Assembly (NCBI GenBank): GCA_034509495.1
Contig: CM067521.1
Location: 22,772,806-22,836,805, forward strand
Reading direction: 5' to 3'
Length of the DNA: 64,000 bases
Origin: Acestrorhynchus altus
Taxonomy: Eukaryota; Chordata; Actinopteri; Characiformes; Acestrorhynchidae
Of this stretch, positions 12,198 through 24,029 are shown in pieces. Under the pieces are notes generated by a model. It was not told the origin of the DNA. It saw only the letters and a program-made list of their open reading frames with translations, and ran no database searches. The translations under genes were made by a program, and so were the position numbers. Positions within the stretch are counted from its first letter, which is position 1. Every line of letters begins with the position of its first letter.

Positions 12198-12498
12198 ATT
12201 CATCTCTTAATGCCTGCTCTTGCTGACAGTGGCAATATTCTCTTTGGGACCACAGATGAGATCGCTCTTAGGAAAGAGTGAGAGAGTGAGAAAAAAGGGA
12301 CTATTTTTTAAAAAAGTGCATTTTTTTTTTTTATGCCACCACGTTTGTTTAATTTCAGCCCATCTTTGAAGATAAAATGAAACACATAAATACAGACCAT
12401 TACATCTGCATTTGGGCTCCTTTTATTATTATTACATTTTTACTGGCTTCAGGCTTCCAGAGCCACGAGCAGGCAGAACTGTTCACTTTATTACTTAT

Positions 12499-12504
<6 letters not shown>

Positions 12505-12555
<51 letters not shown>

Positions 12556-12577
12556 GTCTCTCACTCTCTCTCTCTGT
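12505..12577. repeat. (CT)n microsatellite, imperfect at its end
   Basis: About 23 perfect CT units, then a TGTCGG interruption and further CT units. Confidence 0.95.
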
Positions 12578-12898
12578 TTTTATCCTTGTCACCTAATTAT
12601 ACAACAATACACCATACCTCACCATCTTACACTCTTATGGTCAACATCTGGACTTAGTTACTCACGTTTAACTGTTCAGAAGCCAAAGTTTAATATTGTA
12701 TCTTTACATAAAGATGGCCGTTCTTTACCAACACCGATCTTCATCTGAATACTGCTGTGTAAGTAATGCATTTAACTACACTGTCACTTTAAAATCACGT
12801 CTTAGTCTTTTGACAAACTAGATTAGTCCTCTTTATTATGCTGCCAACATGCTTATACTGTCCATTCCGTTTTACCCTTCCTGAAGTAAACTGGTCAA

Positions 12899-13250
12899 AC
12901 TTATCTTTAATATAGAATATGGTCCATTCAATATTTTCATTGTTATAGAATGTGATCCATTGAGTTTATCTTTACTATAGAATTCTGTCCATTCAGTACT
13001 ACATTTATTATAGAATTCTGTCCATTCCGTATTATCTTTAGTATAATATACGGGCCAATGAGTGTTATGATTACTATAGAATTCTGTCCATTCAGTATTA
13101 TCTTTATAATAGAATTCTGTCCATTCCGTATTATCTTTATAATAGAATTCTGTCCATTCCGTATTATCTTTATTATAGAATTCTGTCCATTCCGTATTAT
13201 CTTTACTAAAGTATCCAGTCCATTCAGTGTTATGTTTACTGTGTCTGTAT
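12899..13250. repeat. 33-bp minisatellite, about 10 copies
   Basis: A TAGAATTCTGTCCATTC core recurs every 33 bp (for example at 13081, 13114, 13147 and 13180). The central four units are nearly identical and the outer ones diverged. Because 33 is a multiple of 3 and the unit lacks stops in three frames, long open frames with an 11-residue period run through it. On the minus strand one gives an NTEWTEFYYKD unit. No promoter, splice signal or homologue supports translation. Confidence 0.92.
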
Positions 13251-13719
13251 TCTTCCAAATTGTGTTTTTATAGTCCTGCTGAGTAATATATATGTATAAC
13301 CTGGTAAAGACATTATAGCTCAACTGAAACTAAGATAGTTGCTCTGTCCAAAGTACACTCACAATTACTGTCTTTCACAGCAATTTGTTGCAAACACTGT
13401 GATAATCTCTCTTCAGAGTGATGAAAAGTCCATTTTTAATTCAATTTTTAAAACGTAATTTTAATGATTATAAATGTATCCAGTATTCCTCCATGATTAG
13501 TCAGCTTCCACTCTTACAACATCATGTTAAACTAGACGCTCAGCATTATCTAACCCCTCTAAAGAAGAAATCGAGATCCTTATTGGTCAAACTTGCAAGT
13601 GGTGCTACAGAATTATGAATTCATAGGTGGAGCATGGGTCACTTCTATTGGGATCTATGAGGCTTGAAATGCCTGGACATCAAAGAAGAAACAGTTGGAC
13701 TGCAGATAGAGAATCTTAT

Positions 13720-13779
<60 letters not shown>
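13720..13779. repeat. (GT)n microsatellite
   Basis: About 30 GT units, seen directly. Confidence 0.95.
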
Positions 13780-13780
<1 letters not shown>

Positions 13781-13839
13781 AGAGCAATGACGATTCCTTG
13801 TCCGCCAAGAGGATCTCCAGATGGGAGACAAACTCATCT

Positions 13840-13844
<5 letters not shown>

Positions 13845-13877
<33 letters not shown>

Positions 13878-13889
13878 CCTCCCTCTCTC
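13845..13889. repeat. (CT)n with CCCT variants
   Basis: CT units followed by TCCC-type variants. Confidence 0.85.
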
Positions 13890-15089
13890 CACTGAGAAAG
13901 ACAGATCTGAAGAGGCTGTGTAAGCCCCCTGGTTAATTAATTATTTAATTATCTAATCAAGGCAGGATGAAGAGCATCTCCTTACACTAGTGTTAATTAT
14001 GAAACAGCTGGGGCAGTGTGCTAGAGGAATACTGAAGCAGGGTCTGGCAGACACTCATTTTTCTTCACTTGCTCTCATTTGCAAGGTAGTTGTTGGCCAG
14101 CAGGAGGCGCAGTGCCTCTGCTGCAGCACTTACGGAGAGGAACAGGATTCCTCTGCCTGTGTACCTTCGTGTACTTACGTCCTCTGGACTCCACTGATGT
14201 CTTCAACGAAGTGTCCTTGGTCCCATGCGAATTCAGGATGTGATGAACTGAAATGGTACTTCCAACATGAAGAGAAAATGAGGAACATTAGGTTCTCTTT
14301 CACTCCTGGCCTGGTCGAGGTACCAAGATTTGGACTCATGGACGATAAACAGTTAGGCAGTTGTGCCACCTGGGAGCCTCTAAACGTTTATGGCTGTTGT
14401 TAATAGTAAGCAAACAGTAAACAAGTATCTTAAACTTCTGAAAGTGCAATAAACATCATCCAGAAATAATTAAAATAGATGTGATGTTCTTTGTTAACTT
14501 TTAGGCTTTTTTTTTAATGTTCTTTGTTATTTGTTTATTTGTTTATTTTGCTCTTTAAGTATATATTGGTCTTATCCCGTCTCTAGACTTTCATTCTGAG
14601 ATCTGAACGCTGTGTGAGCAACGAAAGACATTGAACACACAGAACTCTGTCAGTGCCTTTTCTACCGGAGATAAGCTTCCAAAACACCTTTAACACTAGA
14701 GGAGCACTTTCTACTGGAGATATGCGATGAAAAACATCTTGAACTCTATAGGTGCCTTATCTAGTGGAGAAAAGTCAAGGCACCTTTATTTCTATAAAGC
14801 ATACTTTATATGTGCCCCTAAAAATGTTTAATATTGCTAAAAAAAACTCATTTGTGATCACAATCCTGTTCAAAAAGGTAAACAATCATATTTTATACTT
14901 CATTTTTATTTTATTGTTAATCGGTTTTTGTCTTATAGCTCATAAAAAAAACAGAAATTCAGAATCTCAATATATTTCATATCAATATCAAAGTATCACT
15001 ACATCACTTTAAACTTATTAAATGTAAAATATATGACAGTTTAGTAACAGAAATTGTACTCATCTGACCCACTCTGTTATGCACACAGG
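13890..15089. other. Intergenic sequence, no gene supported
   Basis: A 137-codon plus-strand open frame at 13990-14403 is the longest here. It matches no family I know, lacks splice or promoter context, and its 3' third overlaps what may be a decayed tRNA-headed SINE on the minus strand (about 14290-14390). About 14400-15060 is A+T-rich and featureless. Confidence 0.4.
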
Positions 15090-15310
15090 AATTAGACCTC
15101 CATATTTTATCCATCCACACACACATACACACTAGTGAATTCACACACCAGGGGGCGGTAAGCACACGTGCCCGGAGCAGTGGGCAGGTCATCCTCGGTG
15201 CCCGGAAATCAGCTGGGGAGTTCAGTGTCTTGCTCAATTCATTCATGTTCTGCTAGTTCAGGGATTTGAACCGGCGACCTTCTAGACACAAAGCCACCAG
15301 GCTCCCAGTG
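15090..15310 (-). repeat. tRNA-headed SINE (family A), copy 1
   Basis: Contains ACACACCAGGGGGCGGTAAG, GCCCGGAGCAGTGGGCAGG and, at its right end, GGGATTTGAACCGGCGACC, the complement of a tRNA-like B box. The same order occurs at 23260, 43965 and 62775, and in reverse at 26715. The SINE sense strand is minus. Confidence 0.7.
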
Positions 15311-16150
15311 TAGCTCCACAAACAGCAGAGCCTCCCAAAATAAGGAAAACTCATCAACGTTCTCCTCCAAGAAAATCTTTAGTGAAAGGGAAAAGACGGT
15401 CTTCATCTGCTCAGTTCACAATCGTTACAGTCATCAAAAAACCTTTCACAGTATTCTATTTTTAGATGCACTAGTTGGTGCCTTTTGTACTGCAGATAAG
15501 CTATGAAACATATTCCAAACTCTAGTTGTCATTTCTATTTGTCATATCAAATCCTCTCAAAGTCATTTAGGAGTTTTTTTTTCCATGTACGAGTACAAAG
15601 CATGAACGTCTGTCCGGGACAACTCTTCCTAATAAGACACTTAAGTATCATCTGGGGGGCCTGTGGCCACAATGGGGAAGCTAACAACAGTTGGGTTCTT
15701 GCTGTACTATTAACATGTTTGAGTGACAGATAAAAACAACAACTTGAGAACCCTTTTTAAAACCGTAGACATGTTAAAAAAATTTAGATCTACTTGAAGA
15801 TGCTTCATACAACGCCACGAATGCTTTCTGAGGGCAGTGTTGAGGATACTGGAGGCACTTAAATCACCAGTAAGAGCATAAAAAGAAAGAGTGTAAAAGA
15901 ACCTCCTGACAGCACTGAGTATCTGTGTACAGTTGTGTTGAGACGTGTAAACGCACTCACAGACTTGAATGGCTTTGCAATATTGGATTTACATTGAATT
16001 CTTTGGGGGTTTTTTACGTTGTTTATCAGGCCATAATGAGTGCACAGCAAACCTAATTAGTCTTAGTTTCGGCTATCAAAAACCAACACAGGTTGAAAAA
16101 TCATACATACAGCCATAAATATAGGCACAGCGCAGCTAACAATTGGTTAA
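15311..16150. other. Intergenic sequence, nothing recognised
   Basis: Mixed A+T-rich sequence. No gene, RNA or repeat is recognised. Confidence 0.4.
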
Positions 16151-16229
16151 ATTTCACCCATCAAGTTGCAGCTTGACCAGACGCTTTCAGTAGCCAACAA
16201 AAAGCTTTTGGCAGAATTCTTGTTGACCA

Positions 16230-16620
16230 CTGTCAGTTTCCCAGCACAGACCTGACTTTTTATGCATTATCTGCATATTTGAGGTCAAGACTTCGGGAAG
16301 GCCATTCCAAAAGCTGCACGTAAGCCTACTTTATCTATTCCCCAACTTCACTGGATGTGGGTTTCGGGTAAGCTCCAAGTTTCGACGGCGTAGTTGATTT
16401 TTAAGGTTGCAGTGAAGAATTCTGAGGTTGTCCTCCTTCAACATTGTTACCTTTGTGTAGTGTACCAGTTTCACTGGCTGCGAAACAGCCCCAGAGCATG
16501 ATGCTACCACTACCGTGCTAAACAGTTGGTAAAGTTGCCTCATTTGACCATAACACTTTGTACACGCATGTATAGTTCCATGAACGTTCCTCTCAGAGCT
16601 GCCTTGAACTTTTGTATTTA
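16230..16620 (-). mobile_element. Decayed Tc1-type DNA transposon fragment
   Basis: On the minus strand a broken frame reads like the Tc1 transposase catalytic segment: a GSIMLWGCFAAS-like stretch near 16480-16520, then HKGNNVEGG-like residues, with frameshifts. The plus-strand text CAGCCCCAGAGCATGATGCT is the complement of the conserved 'LWGC' region. The edges and the rest of the element (possibly to about 17340) are too decayed to define. Confidence 0.55.
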
Positions 16621-17860
16621 TTGAACTTCAGTTTTTATGTCTAAATAATTCAGAATGTGTAGGTCATATAGGCTTGGGAACCCATACACCTATACATGTT
16701 GTGAGGTGTTATCTTATGAGTGAGGTTGAACGCTGGCCAACATCCTCCTGGCAATACAAAGTGAATTATTTTGAGCGAGGCCAGATGGATGGGACATTCT
16801 ATTTTCAAAGTTGTTTGAGGGTCCACAGTGTCATACGTATAAGGGCCCAATGGCATGGTTCATTGTTCATGTTCATGGTCATGGTTCCTGCTGGAAGACT
16901 GCATAAATGTGGGGGAACATGAAGCCAAGAAGGAGTTCATTGGTTCTTTACCACACAAACCCTACCATCATCCCAAAACTATTGGTACTGTGACTTCTTT
17001 CAGATCAAGCCACATGTGACCAGTCCTCTAAGGTCCATTTAGCAACATCTTGAGCCTGGGGGATGCAGCGATGCAGTTCCCAGTGTCATGAAGTTTACAG
17101 AGGCACTCCAGTGGGTTTTGTGCATTCATATCCCAGAATGCTGTACAGACCTGTGGAATATCAGTGTGGGGCCTCCTGCATTTGAACGTGGATGCTGCTT
17201 TTCTGTTCACATGGACAATTCTGGTTGGAATCGAAGCACCTATGGGCAGCCACTGCGCTGTCCACTATGGGTGGTAATGTCTTTTGTGAAGTATTCCTGG
17301 TATGCGTCACATTATAAATCACTCAGACTTCAATAACTCTCATTGCCTTGCCATGAGCAGGCTGAACAGTGTTCAACCTCACTCGCAAAACAACATCTCA
17401 CATCTTCTACTGATGTATGTGTTTCCAAGCCGTCCCCTACGCGAACACCACTTCATAATCCATTGACATATTGCTGTCCCATCACGACATCTCAAATTCT
17501 TATAGGTACCTTTTCCATGAATTAATTAGCAAGCAGTAGTATTAAGTATAGATGACTTCTCTGTTAGCAAGTTATGACATCTCTCACTTTTCTACATGTC
17601 TGCACTGGAAACGTGTTCTTCAAGGAACACTGGCTCTCGCAAAGTACACTGGCATTGAGAAATGTACACTGTGGCCTTCGGGAGCTGTAGACAGCGCACA
17701 CAATGTGATTATGCACATGATATTAGACACACTGCTGATGTGTTGGTGTGCGACTAGCTTAACAAGAACCCTACATCTTACCATTGTGGTTTTCTCATTC
17801 ACAGTCACGTGACTCCGGAGCTATTCACCGTGACTACTTGTGCAGCTAATTCCTCCCGCT
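16621..17860. other. Intergenic sequence, probably partly old transposon
   Basis: Open frames of 60-86 codons on both strands match nothing. The text near 17030-17340 has the uneven look of old transposon DNA but carries no diagnostic motif. Confidence 0.3.
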
Positions 17861-18115
17861 GTCCCTCTTTCCTCTCGTCATAGGAGAAAGAGCCCTCTCC
17901 TTCATGTCATCCAATTAAAGAGGGTGCGAGACAGAGAGGCAAAAAATAGCCCATTGCAGCGGTCACAATCATGATGAGGACCACCTTGAGCTCCACCTCA
18001 AAGGCCCAGAGTACAGGAATTGCCTTTAATTGCAATCATGCAGATGGAGCGTCCTGTGTGCTCAGATTCTCTTGCTGAGTTGTAAAGGGCAAAGCAGTTT
18101 TGAGAACAGCCTTGT
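17861..18115. other. Candidate conserved non-coding element
   Basis: Non-repetitive stretch containing CATCCAATTAAAGAGGGTGC and GCCTTTAATTGCAATCATGC. No coding potential. Enhancer role is inferred. Confidence 0.4.
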
Positions 18116-18279
18116 GTTTGGTTGATTTTATGGGAGCCGAGACTTGTGTTCTTATTTCCAGCCACAGCAATGTAGTCTGTTTAATACTTTACTGCTTGTG
18201 TTACCTGTAATGATGGTCCTCTTTACCATTATTGGGCTCAATATTGAATTGAATTTCACATTGGGCTTTGGTTCCATGC

Positions 18280-18395
18280 AATAGTGGTGCACCGTCCTGG
18301 GGGTTTTCCTGCCTCATACCTTATGACTACAATTGGGCTCTGGATCCACCGTGACCCTATTCAGGATGAAGTGGACAAGAAAATGACTGACACTG
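18280..18395 (+). repeat. Non-LTR retrotransposon 3'-tail-like repeat
   Basis: GGTGCACCGTCCTGGGGG, GGGCTCTGGATCCACCGTGA and CCCTATTCAGGATGAAGTGG, ending in AAAATGACTGA, resemble the widespread fish LINE/SINE tail seen in reverse at 24030-24175. Confidence 0.5.
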
Positions 18396-18404
18396 GACAT
18401 TGGT

Positions 18405-18748
18405 TATGGGTAGGTTGAGTTTACGTTCTGTTTAAATTAGGGTTAAATTTAGGATTAGAGTAAGGATTATGTCTTGATTAGGGTAAAGGTTAGGTTAAGT
18501 TTAGGTCATGGTTAGGGTTTGTGTAAGGATTAGGACAATGTTAAGGTGAAGGTAAGGATTAGGTTAAGTTTAGGTCACAGGTATGGTTAGATTTAGGGTT
18601 AGGTTAAGTTTAGGTTCTATTTACGTTTAGGGTTAAGACTGTTGTAAGAGGTATATGAAGTTTAGATTAAGTTTAGATCACAGATAGGGTTAGATATCCG
18701 ATGAGAGTAAGGTTTAGGTTTAGGTTGAAGTGCAGGTTTAGGAAATAA
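18405..18748 (+). repeat. Degenerate TTAGGG-like array
   Basis: About 340 bp made largely of GGTTAGG, TTTAGG, TTAGGTTAAG and AAGGATTAGG phrases, all in the G-rich orientation on the plus strand. This is either a decayed interstitial telomeric repeat or a low-complexity minisatellite that resembles one. No exact run of TTAGGG longer than two units is present. Confidence 0.6.
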
Positions 18749-19022
18749 AAGAGTAGCAGCTTGATATTCTCTGTTCATTGCGTTTCTGTGTGTCTGGGTT
18801 TGATTAGTAAATCATGCATTTTGACCTCTATTTAATACACATTGTCCAATTTCTGAAATGCCATTTTAGTCACATGTGCGAATTCCTCTTGAGACCAGGC
18901 TGGTATAAAGCAGAAGAAAGGCAAAGTCACAGAGACCCATTTGGAGTAGGGGTTATGGTATCAAGGGGGAAAAAAGTCAGAACTGTCTGTGGAGAAAGCT
19001 AGTTGATTAATATTGTCTGACA

Positions 19023-19248
19023 TATGCTCTTAAAAATAAAGGTGAAGACGAAGAAGACGAAGAACCCATATTGCATCTATAAGGAATCCTCTTTAAGACA
19101 TTTGTTGAAGAAGCTTTACATCATTTCTTTCATCCTTCAGTTCCTTGACACTCACGTCTTCTTCACTCACGTGGTTATTTATGGGACAACGAGTTCTTCT
19201 ATAGCGCTGCTCAAAGTGCCCTTTGAAGCACCTTTATTTTTAAGAGTG
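19023..19248. mobile_element. Small MITE with perfect 18-bp inner inverted repeats
   Basis: CTCTTAAAAATAAAGGTG at 19027-19044 is exactly reverse-complemented at 19229-19246. Both ends extend imperfectly to a TA dinucleotide, consistent with TA target duplication. About 220 bp, no coding content. Fragments of the family occur near 3547, 44470, 45470 and 46790. Confidence 0.75.
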
Positions 19249-19261
19249 TAGTTAGTTATCA

Positions 19262-19580
19262 CTTGGGATAAGTCAGCACACCAGACTTCAGGACCACACA
19301 GGACCACCACACAGCAGCCATTATGTGGGTGGTGGCTCATTCTCAGCACTGCAGTGACACTGACATGGTGGTGGTGTGTAAGTGTGCGGATCAGACACAG
19401 CAGTGCTGCTGGAGTGTTTAAACCCCTCAGTGTCACTACTGGACTGAGAATATCCAGCCAGCATGGTCTTGTGGGCAGCATCCTTTAAGCAGCAGTGTCC
19501 TTTGAGCACTGAAGAAGGACTAGAGGATGACCAACAGCTTCTGTCACTGACTTTACATCTACAAGGTCCAGTTAGTTCTC
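19262..19580 (+). mobile_element. Non-autonomous DNA transposon relic, family H copy 2
   Basis: Same ordered phrases as at 8508 (GGACCACCACACAGCAGCC, TCATTCTCAGCACTGCAGTG, GACATGGTGGTGGTGTG), here continuing through CACTACTGGACTGAGAATAT to CTTTACATCTACAAGGTCC. It is the longest of the copies in the window. Confidence 0.7.
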
Positions 19581-19689
19581 CTGATGGTCAGACCATAACT
19601 GGTGGTGGGTGCTTGGTGTAGTCTAAACCATGCAACACCAATAAGGATACATTCACCTCTGGATCTTCAGCCACATATTAATTTTGTTT

Positions 19690-19691
<2 letters not shown>

Positions 19692-19738
<47 letters not shown>
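19692..19738. repeat. (CA)n microsatellite
   Basis: About 23 CA units, seen directly. Confidence 0.95.
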
Positions 19739-19739
<1 letters not shown>

Positions 19740-20314
19740 TCTTTTACTCTTTTCTGTTAGATAACAGCTTGCAAGAACACGGCCCAGCTTCTGCAAGAAC
19801 AATACACTATTTGTGTTGGATCTTTTTGATTTGCCACAATTGATCCAACCTTTTTATCTCTTCTGTACGTCTAATATAGATGTTACACTTCTCTTTTCAT
19901 CCCTTCATATCGGTGAAGGCTTGCCCCCTGCCTCGCGTCCACTTTACCAGGTTGTGAATGGCACTGTGGACTTCACTTCACAAAGCAACAAAGAATAAAT
20001 CAAGCCCAATCTCAAAGGAGTCTCTGCTTACCCTATAGAGAGACACCACTCTGTCTGGTAAGAATACATGCAGCACGGGAAAATTGGATATAAACACTGT
20101 ATTAAGGTTGTTCTTCAATGGATCAGAGTTGAATATGACAGCCGCTCTACCCTAAACACATGTCAGACTGAAAGGAAGGGGCTCTGTGTTCCCCTCTGTG
20201 AATGACGGTATTGATTTTAAACAGAGCGAGTGGATCCCTGTTAGGACAGGTGCTAATCTGTGTGTATGTTGAAGGATAGACTGTTATTCTCTCGTGTGCA
20301 AACAGACACACTGT

Positions 20315-20318
<4 letters not shown>
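19739..20318. other. Intergenic sequence, nothing recognised
   Basis: No gene or repeat is recognised. Confidence 0.4.

Positions 20319-20381
<63 letters not shown>
20319..20381. repeat. (GT)n microsatellite
   Basis: About 31 GT units, seen directly. Confidence 0.95.
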
Positions 20382-20382
<1 letters not shown>

Positions 20383-20454
20383 CCTGGTTTTCAAATATAT
20401 TTCACTTTGCAGGAAAAAAACTAAAGAGGTAACCTACAATATCACCCACAACAT

Positions 20455-20530
20455 GATGTGTAAGACATCTTTACACAACCACTGTGTAAGACATCTGTAC
20501 ACAACCACTGTGTAAGACACCTGTACAGGA
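20455..20530. repeat. 26-bp tandem repeat, about 3 copies
   Basis: TGTAAGACATCTTTACACAA recurs at 26-bp spacing (TAAGAC at 20461, 20487 and 20513). Further decayed relatives (CTGTAAAGCATCTTTGCAAA) continue to about 20640. Confidence 0.8.
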
Positions 20531-20639
20531 CACAGTTTCACTGTAAAGCATCTTTGCAAAATCAACGTAAAACATTTTTGTTGAACTGTGTAAAACAATC
20601 GAATAATGGCATCTTTACAAAATCACTGTAACACAAAGC

Positions 20640-21115
20640 ATTTTTGGCAAATGACTTCACTTTGCAAAATGTCCTGTCTCCTCTTTTGCTCCGCCCATTC
20701 CCAGCTGGGTCTCCTTTGTAACCCTGCCCATTCGTCATTGTGTCCCAGGTGTGTGTGTTTGTCACACTATTTAAGTTTCAAAGCCATGATGTAAAAATGA
20801 AAAAAAGCTATATTTTTGATTAAATAAATTAATTTGCTTAAAAATAAATGTAATAGTCTTGCGTTTGTGAAACCTGACACATCATTACAAATATAAAAGC
20901 CATTCCTGCTACATACTATTATATACAGTACAATTACAAATACATTAATAAACATTATAATAAATGTAGTACCTGTTACTTTTGTATAATACATATCCAA
21001 CACAAAAGCAAGATTACAGTTATATAATAGGGATCATAAACAAATATTATAAAACATAATTATTCAAATAAAATGCAAAAATACTTTATTAATTAAAATC
21101 CTCAGAACAGAAATG
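20640..21115. other. Intergenic, mostly A+T-rich
   Basis: Nothing recognised beyond A+T-rich low-complexity sequence. Confidence 0.4.
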
Positions 21116-21119
21116 ACTG

Positions 21120-21720
21120 CAGTAAACATCACTGGAGTTTGTTATGAATTGTGGCGGTACAGGAGTGAAGTCAAGCGCTGGAACTGACTTAATTCCGGCC
21201 TTCCCCTGAAAAGGTTAGCCATGGAGGAGCTGCTGAAGCACTCTTGAAGCCGCACAAGTGATTGCTGTATTAATTGCCTTTCTCATTCCTCCACAAGGTC
21301 ACCCCCTGTCCACTGGAAGATAAGACAAAGTAATTCTTCTGTACTACACTGGAGCACACCACATCACAAAGTTATTCAGGCTGAACCAACGAGTCAGAGA
21401 ACGGGGAGGGGGCGAGCATGAAGTGGCTCACCGTTCAAGTGTCTCGGCATCTGCAATAATACAGACCTCATTAAAAAGGTAGAGACGCCTTTGCTGGCCA
21501 GTGTTAAAGCTTCTGGTCAGCCATACTGTGAATGGCTACCAGCAGCACTGAAGCATTTCACGGACAATTCTGGAACAGTAGTGAGAAACACCAGCAATAA
21601 TAAAGGCTCTTAACTGGATCTGGGCTTGAGTAGTTGGGTCTGGCGAAAGTGCTTTAATTGGGATGGAGGCTTCATGTAATGTGGAAGCTTTTCCAACTTT
21701 AAAGGGCCTACATGATGGAC
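21120..21720. other. Candidate conserved non-coding element
   Basis: Non-repetitive, balanced sequence with TTGCTGTATTAATTGCC, GACTTAATTCCGGCC and CTGCAATAATACAGACC phrases. No exon-like frame. Confidence 0.35.
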
Positions 21721-21852
21721 AACCACACAGTGTGATTTACTTTAGAATGATTGACAAACTCTGTCCAGGACATACGGTCCTGAGTCTAGGTTTGTTCAGT
21801 TATTAATCCATATTTGATCCAGTCCAGAAGCTACTGTGAATTACTTGGTAAT

Positions 21853-22192
21853 GGGGCTCCCAGTGGCTCAGTGGTCTAATGGGCTACCACTATGATCCGA
21901 CGATCACAAGTTTGACTTCTGGTGCTGCTTGCCATTGGCAGCCAGAGTACAGGAGAGCAAAATTGGCCATGCTCTCTCTGGATGGTTAAATGGCACTCTC
22001 AGTCTGATACTGGTCAGCAGAGGCATCTCTGTTAGCTGTTGTATTGGGAACTCGGTGGTGGCAGCTTGTAAAAAGGGAGAGGCTGGAATCACATGTATCA
22101 GAGGAAGCATGTGCTTGTCTTCACCATCCTAGTATCAGGAGCATCGTATGCGATAGGGGTAGAGGCCTAATTGGGGGTGGGGGGTGAATTGG
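21853..22192 (+). repeat. tRNA-headed SINE (family B), whole copy
   Basis: TGGCTCAGTGGTCTAA at 21864-21879 resembles a polymerase III A box, followed by a decayed B-box region. The body carries GCTTGCCATTGGCAGCC, GCTCTCTCTGGATGG, TCACATGTATCAGAGGAAGC and GTGCTTGTCTTCACC. Other copies: 32370-32700 (+), 42246-42620 (+) and 7345-7990 (-). Confidence 0.7.
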
Positions 22193-22700
22193 AGGTGAAA
22201 TTATTGTGTCTGATGTTACAATATTTGGCGAGTCCTCCAGGATTCTATTTTAGGACCTTTAAAATTGAGGTTAAATAGGACAGTAATGTAGATAGTTTTG
22301 AGGTGATTAGCTATGAAGCTAATATAGCTTTTTCTAAATTCAGCATTTTTGTGATTTCACAAAAACAATGTGTTTACATAGCTGCCTTTTCATCCTCTTT
22401 TAAGCCCCACCCATTCACACTGATTTTATGAGGAGTGTTTCTGAAGTGGAAAGTCAGTTCAGTGATGAAAATTGAAAAATAGTCATTTTTTGTGACATTA
22501 AACTGCATCATAAAATGACAAAAATGTAAATAAATAAAGACATGAAATAAAATACATTTAAATAAAATACATTAAAACTGAAATATGGTTCTTCACTCTC
22601 CAAGACCCTTTCTGACATTTTCATTTTTTAAAAGTACAGCTCAAAAAAAAAAAAGTTAGATAGTTATTAAATGGGATCTATAATTTCTATGATATAAACT
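22193..22700. other. Intergenic, A+T-rich
   Basis: Nothing recognised. 22530-22575 repeats AAATAAAATACATT twice. Confidence 0.4.
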
Positions 22701-23240
22701 CTCCGTGAATCCACCATTTACCCTTTCTCTGTCTTCTATAATGCAGAATTCCAACTCCGACTGACCTTTAAAAGGCAGAGGTGGCTTTCAGACTCGAGTA
22801 TGAAATTCCTGCCCATTCAAATCAGAAACTCGGATGTGAGAGACAATCACGGGTCTACAGTGCTGCTCTCAAGTCATCTGATTTATCTCCTCTCTTCTAG
22901 CACTCTGGACCTCCTCTCTGTGGGGTAGTGAGAAAAGCCTAATTCCCACCTGACAAAGGGACAGATTGGACATGTTCTTAGCCCTGCCACAGATAGTGCT
23001 GAATACCTTAGAGTCATTTCCGATGTGACGATGGACAGCGGAGGTCATTACTCATTCCTCTTGAGCACAAAGTTGAGGACTTTGCCAGAGTTTAGAAGAT
23101 GAATGCTGAGCATCTTAACAGATTTAAAGCAACGGTTAAGCTGATGATCAGATTCACAGATTTACTCATTTTCCCAAATTTCCCAAGATTACAATTAGTC
23201 TCTAACTTTGCTCTGGAGCTGGAACTTGTTTGCTCATAGA
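22701..23240. other. Possible conserved non-coding sequence
   Basis: Complex and non-repetitive, with no gene. Weaker motif content than the stretches at 9.8 or 11.7 kb. Confidence 0.25.
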
Positions 23241-23259
23241 CCCACAGGGGAATGTGCCC

Positions 23260-23472
23260 TCACATTAACCCATCTACACACACTAGAGAATTCACACACC
23301 AGGGGGCAGTGAGCACACATGCCCAGAGCAGTGGGCAGCCCGATCCTCAGCACCTGGGGAGTTCAGTGCCTTGCTCAGGGGCACTTCAGTCACGTCCTGC
23401 CAGTTCAGGGATTCAAACCAGCAACCTTCCAGTCACAGGGCTGGTTCCCCAAGCATCAGACCACGGCTGTTC
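23260..23472 (-). repeat. tRNA-headed SINE (family A), copy 2
   Basis: ACACACCAGGGGGCAGTGAG, CCCAGAGCAGTGGGCAGCC and CAGTTCAGGGATTCAAACC in the same order as copy 1. The B-box-like complement lies near 23408-23425. Confidence 0.7.
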
Positions 23473-23494
23473 CTGTGAGAGCCTGGTTTCTACA

Positions 23495-23632
23495 TGGCAA
23501 CAGCAACACCAGTTATTACTGGACTACCGTAATGAGCTTAATTACTCTTGCATTATGTTCTGGACACTGTTGGCTGGATATATTTGGTTGGTGGACTGTT
23601 CTCAGTCCAGCAGTGATGCTGTGTAGTCTTAC
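23495..23632 (-). mobile_element. Partial family H relic
   Basis: CACTGTTGGCTGGATATATT, GGTTGGTGGACTGTTCTCAG and TCCAGCAGTGATGCTGTGTA match, in reverse orientation, the middle of the longer family H copy at 19262. Confidence 0.5.
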
Positions 23633-24025
23633 ATAAAAGCTAGATTTAAAATGAAGAGCGAAGCTCTAGCGAAAAAGTACATTTAGAACCTTTCACAGTG
23701 GGGAGGAACCGCAACCATAAACTCTGATGTCTTTGTATTTTATTTTCATTTCTTTTGCTAATATTGTTGCTTTTTCATGTTACTTTTATCATTTATTAGT
23801 TTTATTATTTTTACAGCTTAACCTTTTGTATTTTCTTTTATTTGTCTTTCACTCTTAATTTTAAGGCTCCCCCAAATTATCTTTATATTGCCAATTACTT
23901 ACAAGCATAACTTTGTCAGTAGATGGTTAAACTCCTTTTTTTTCTTTTAAAGGATGTTGTGAAGCACTTTTATTTTCATTCATGCATGCACGGTGATACA
24001 TAAATCAAGATTCTTCTTCTTCTTC
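23633..24025. other. Intergenic, T-rich
   Basis: Nothing recognised. Confidence 0.4.
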
Positions 24026-24029
24026 ATTA

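Noticed and set aside
12872..13323. Periodic 11-residue proteins from the minisatellite
   Set aside because: Not called as genes: several frames are open equally well, which shows the openness comes from the repeat unit. Kept as a finding only.
13990..14403. 137-codon plus-strand open frame
   Set aside because: No recognised domain, no splice or promoter context, and its end overlaps a likely decayed SINE. Frames of this length occur by chance in 64 kb.
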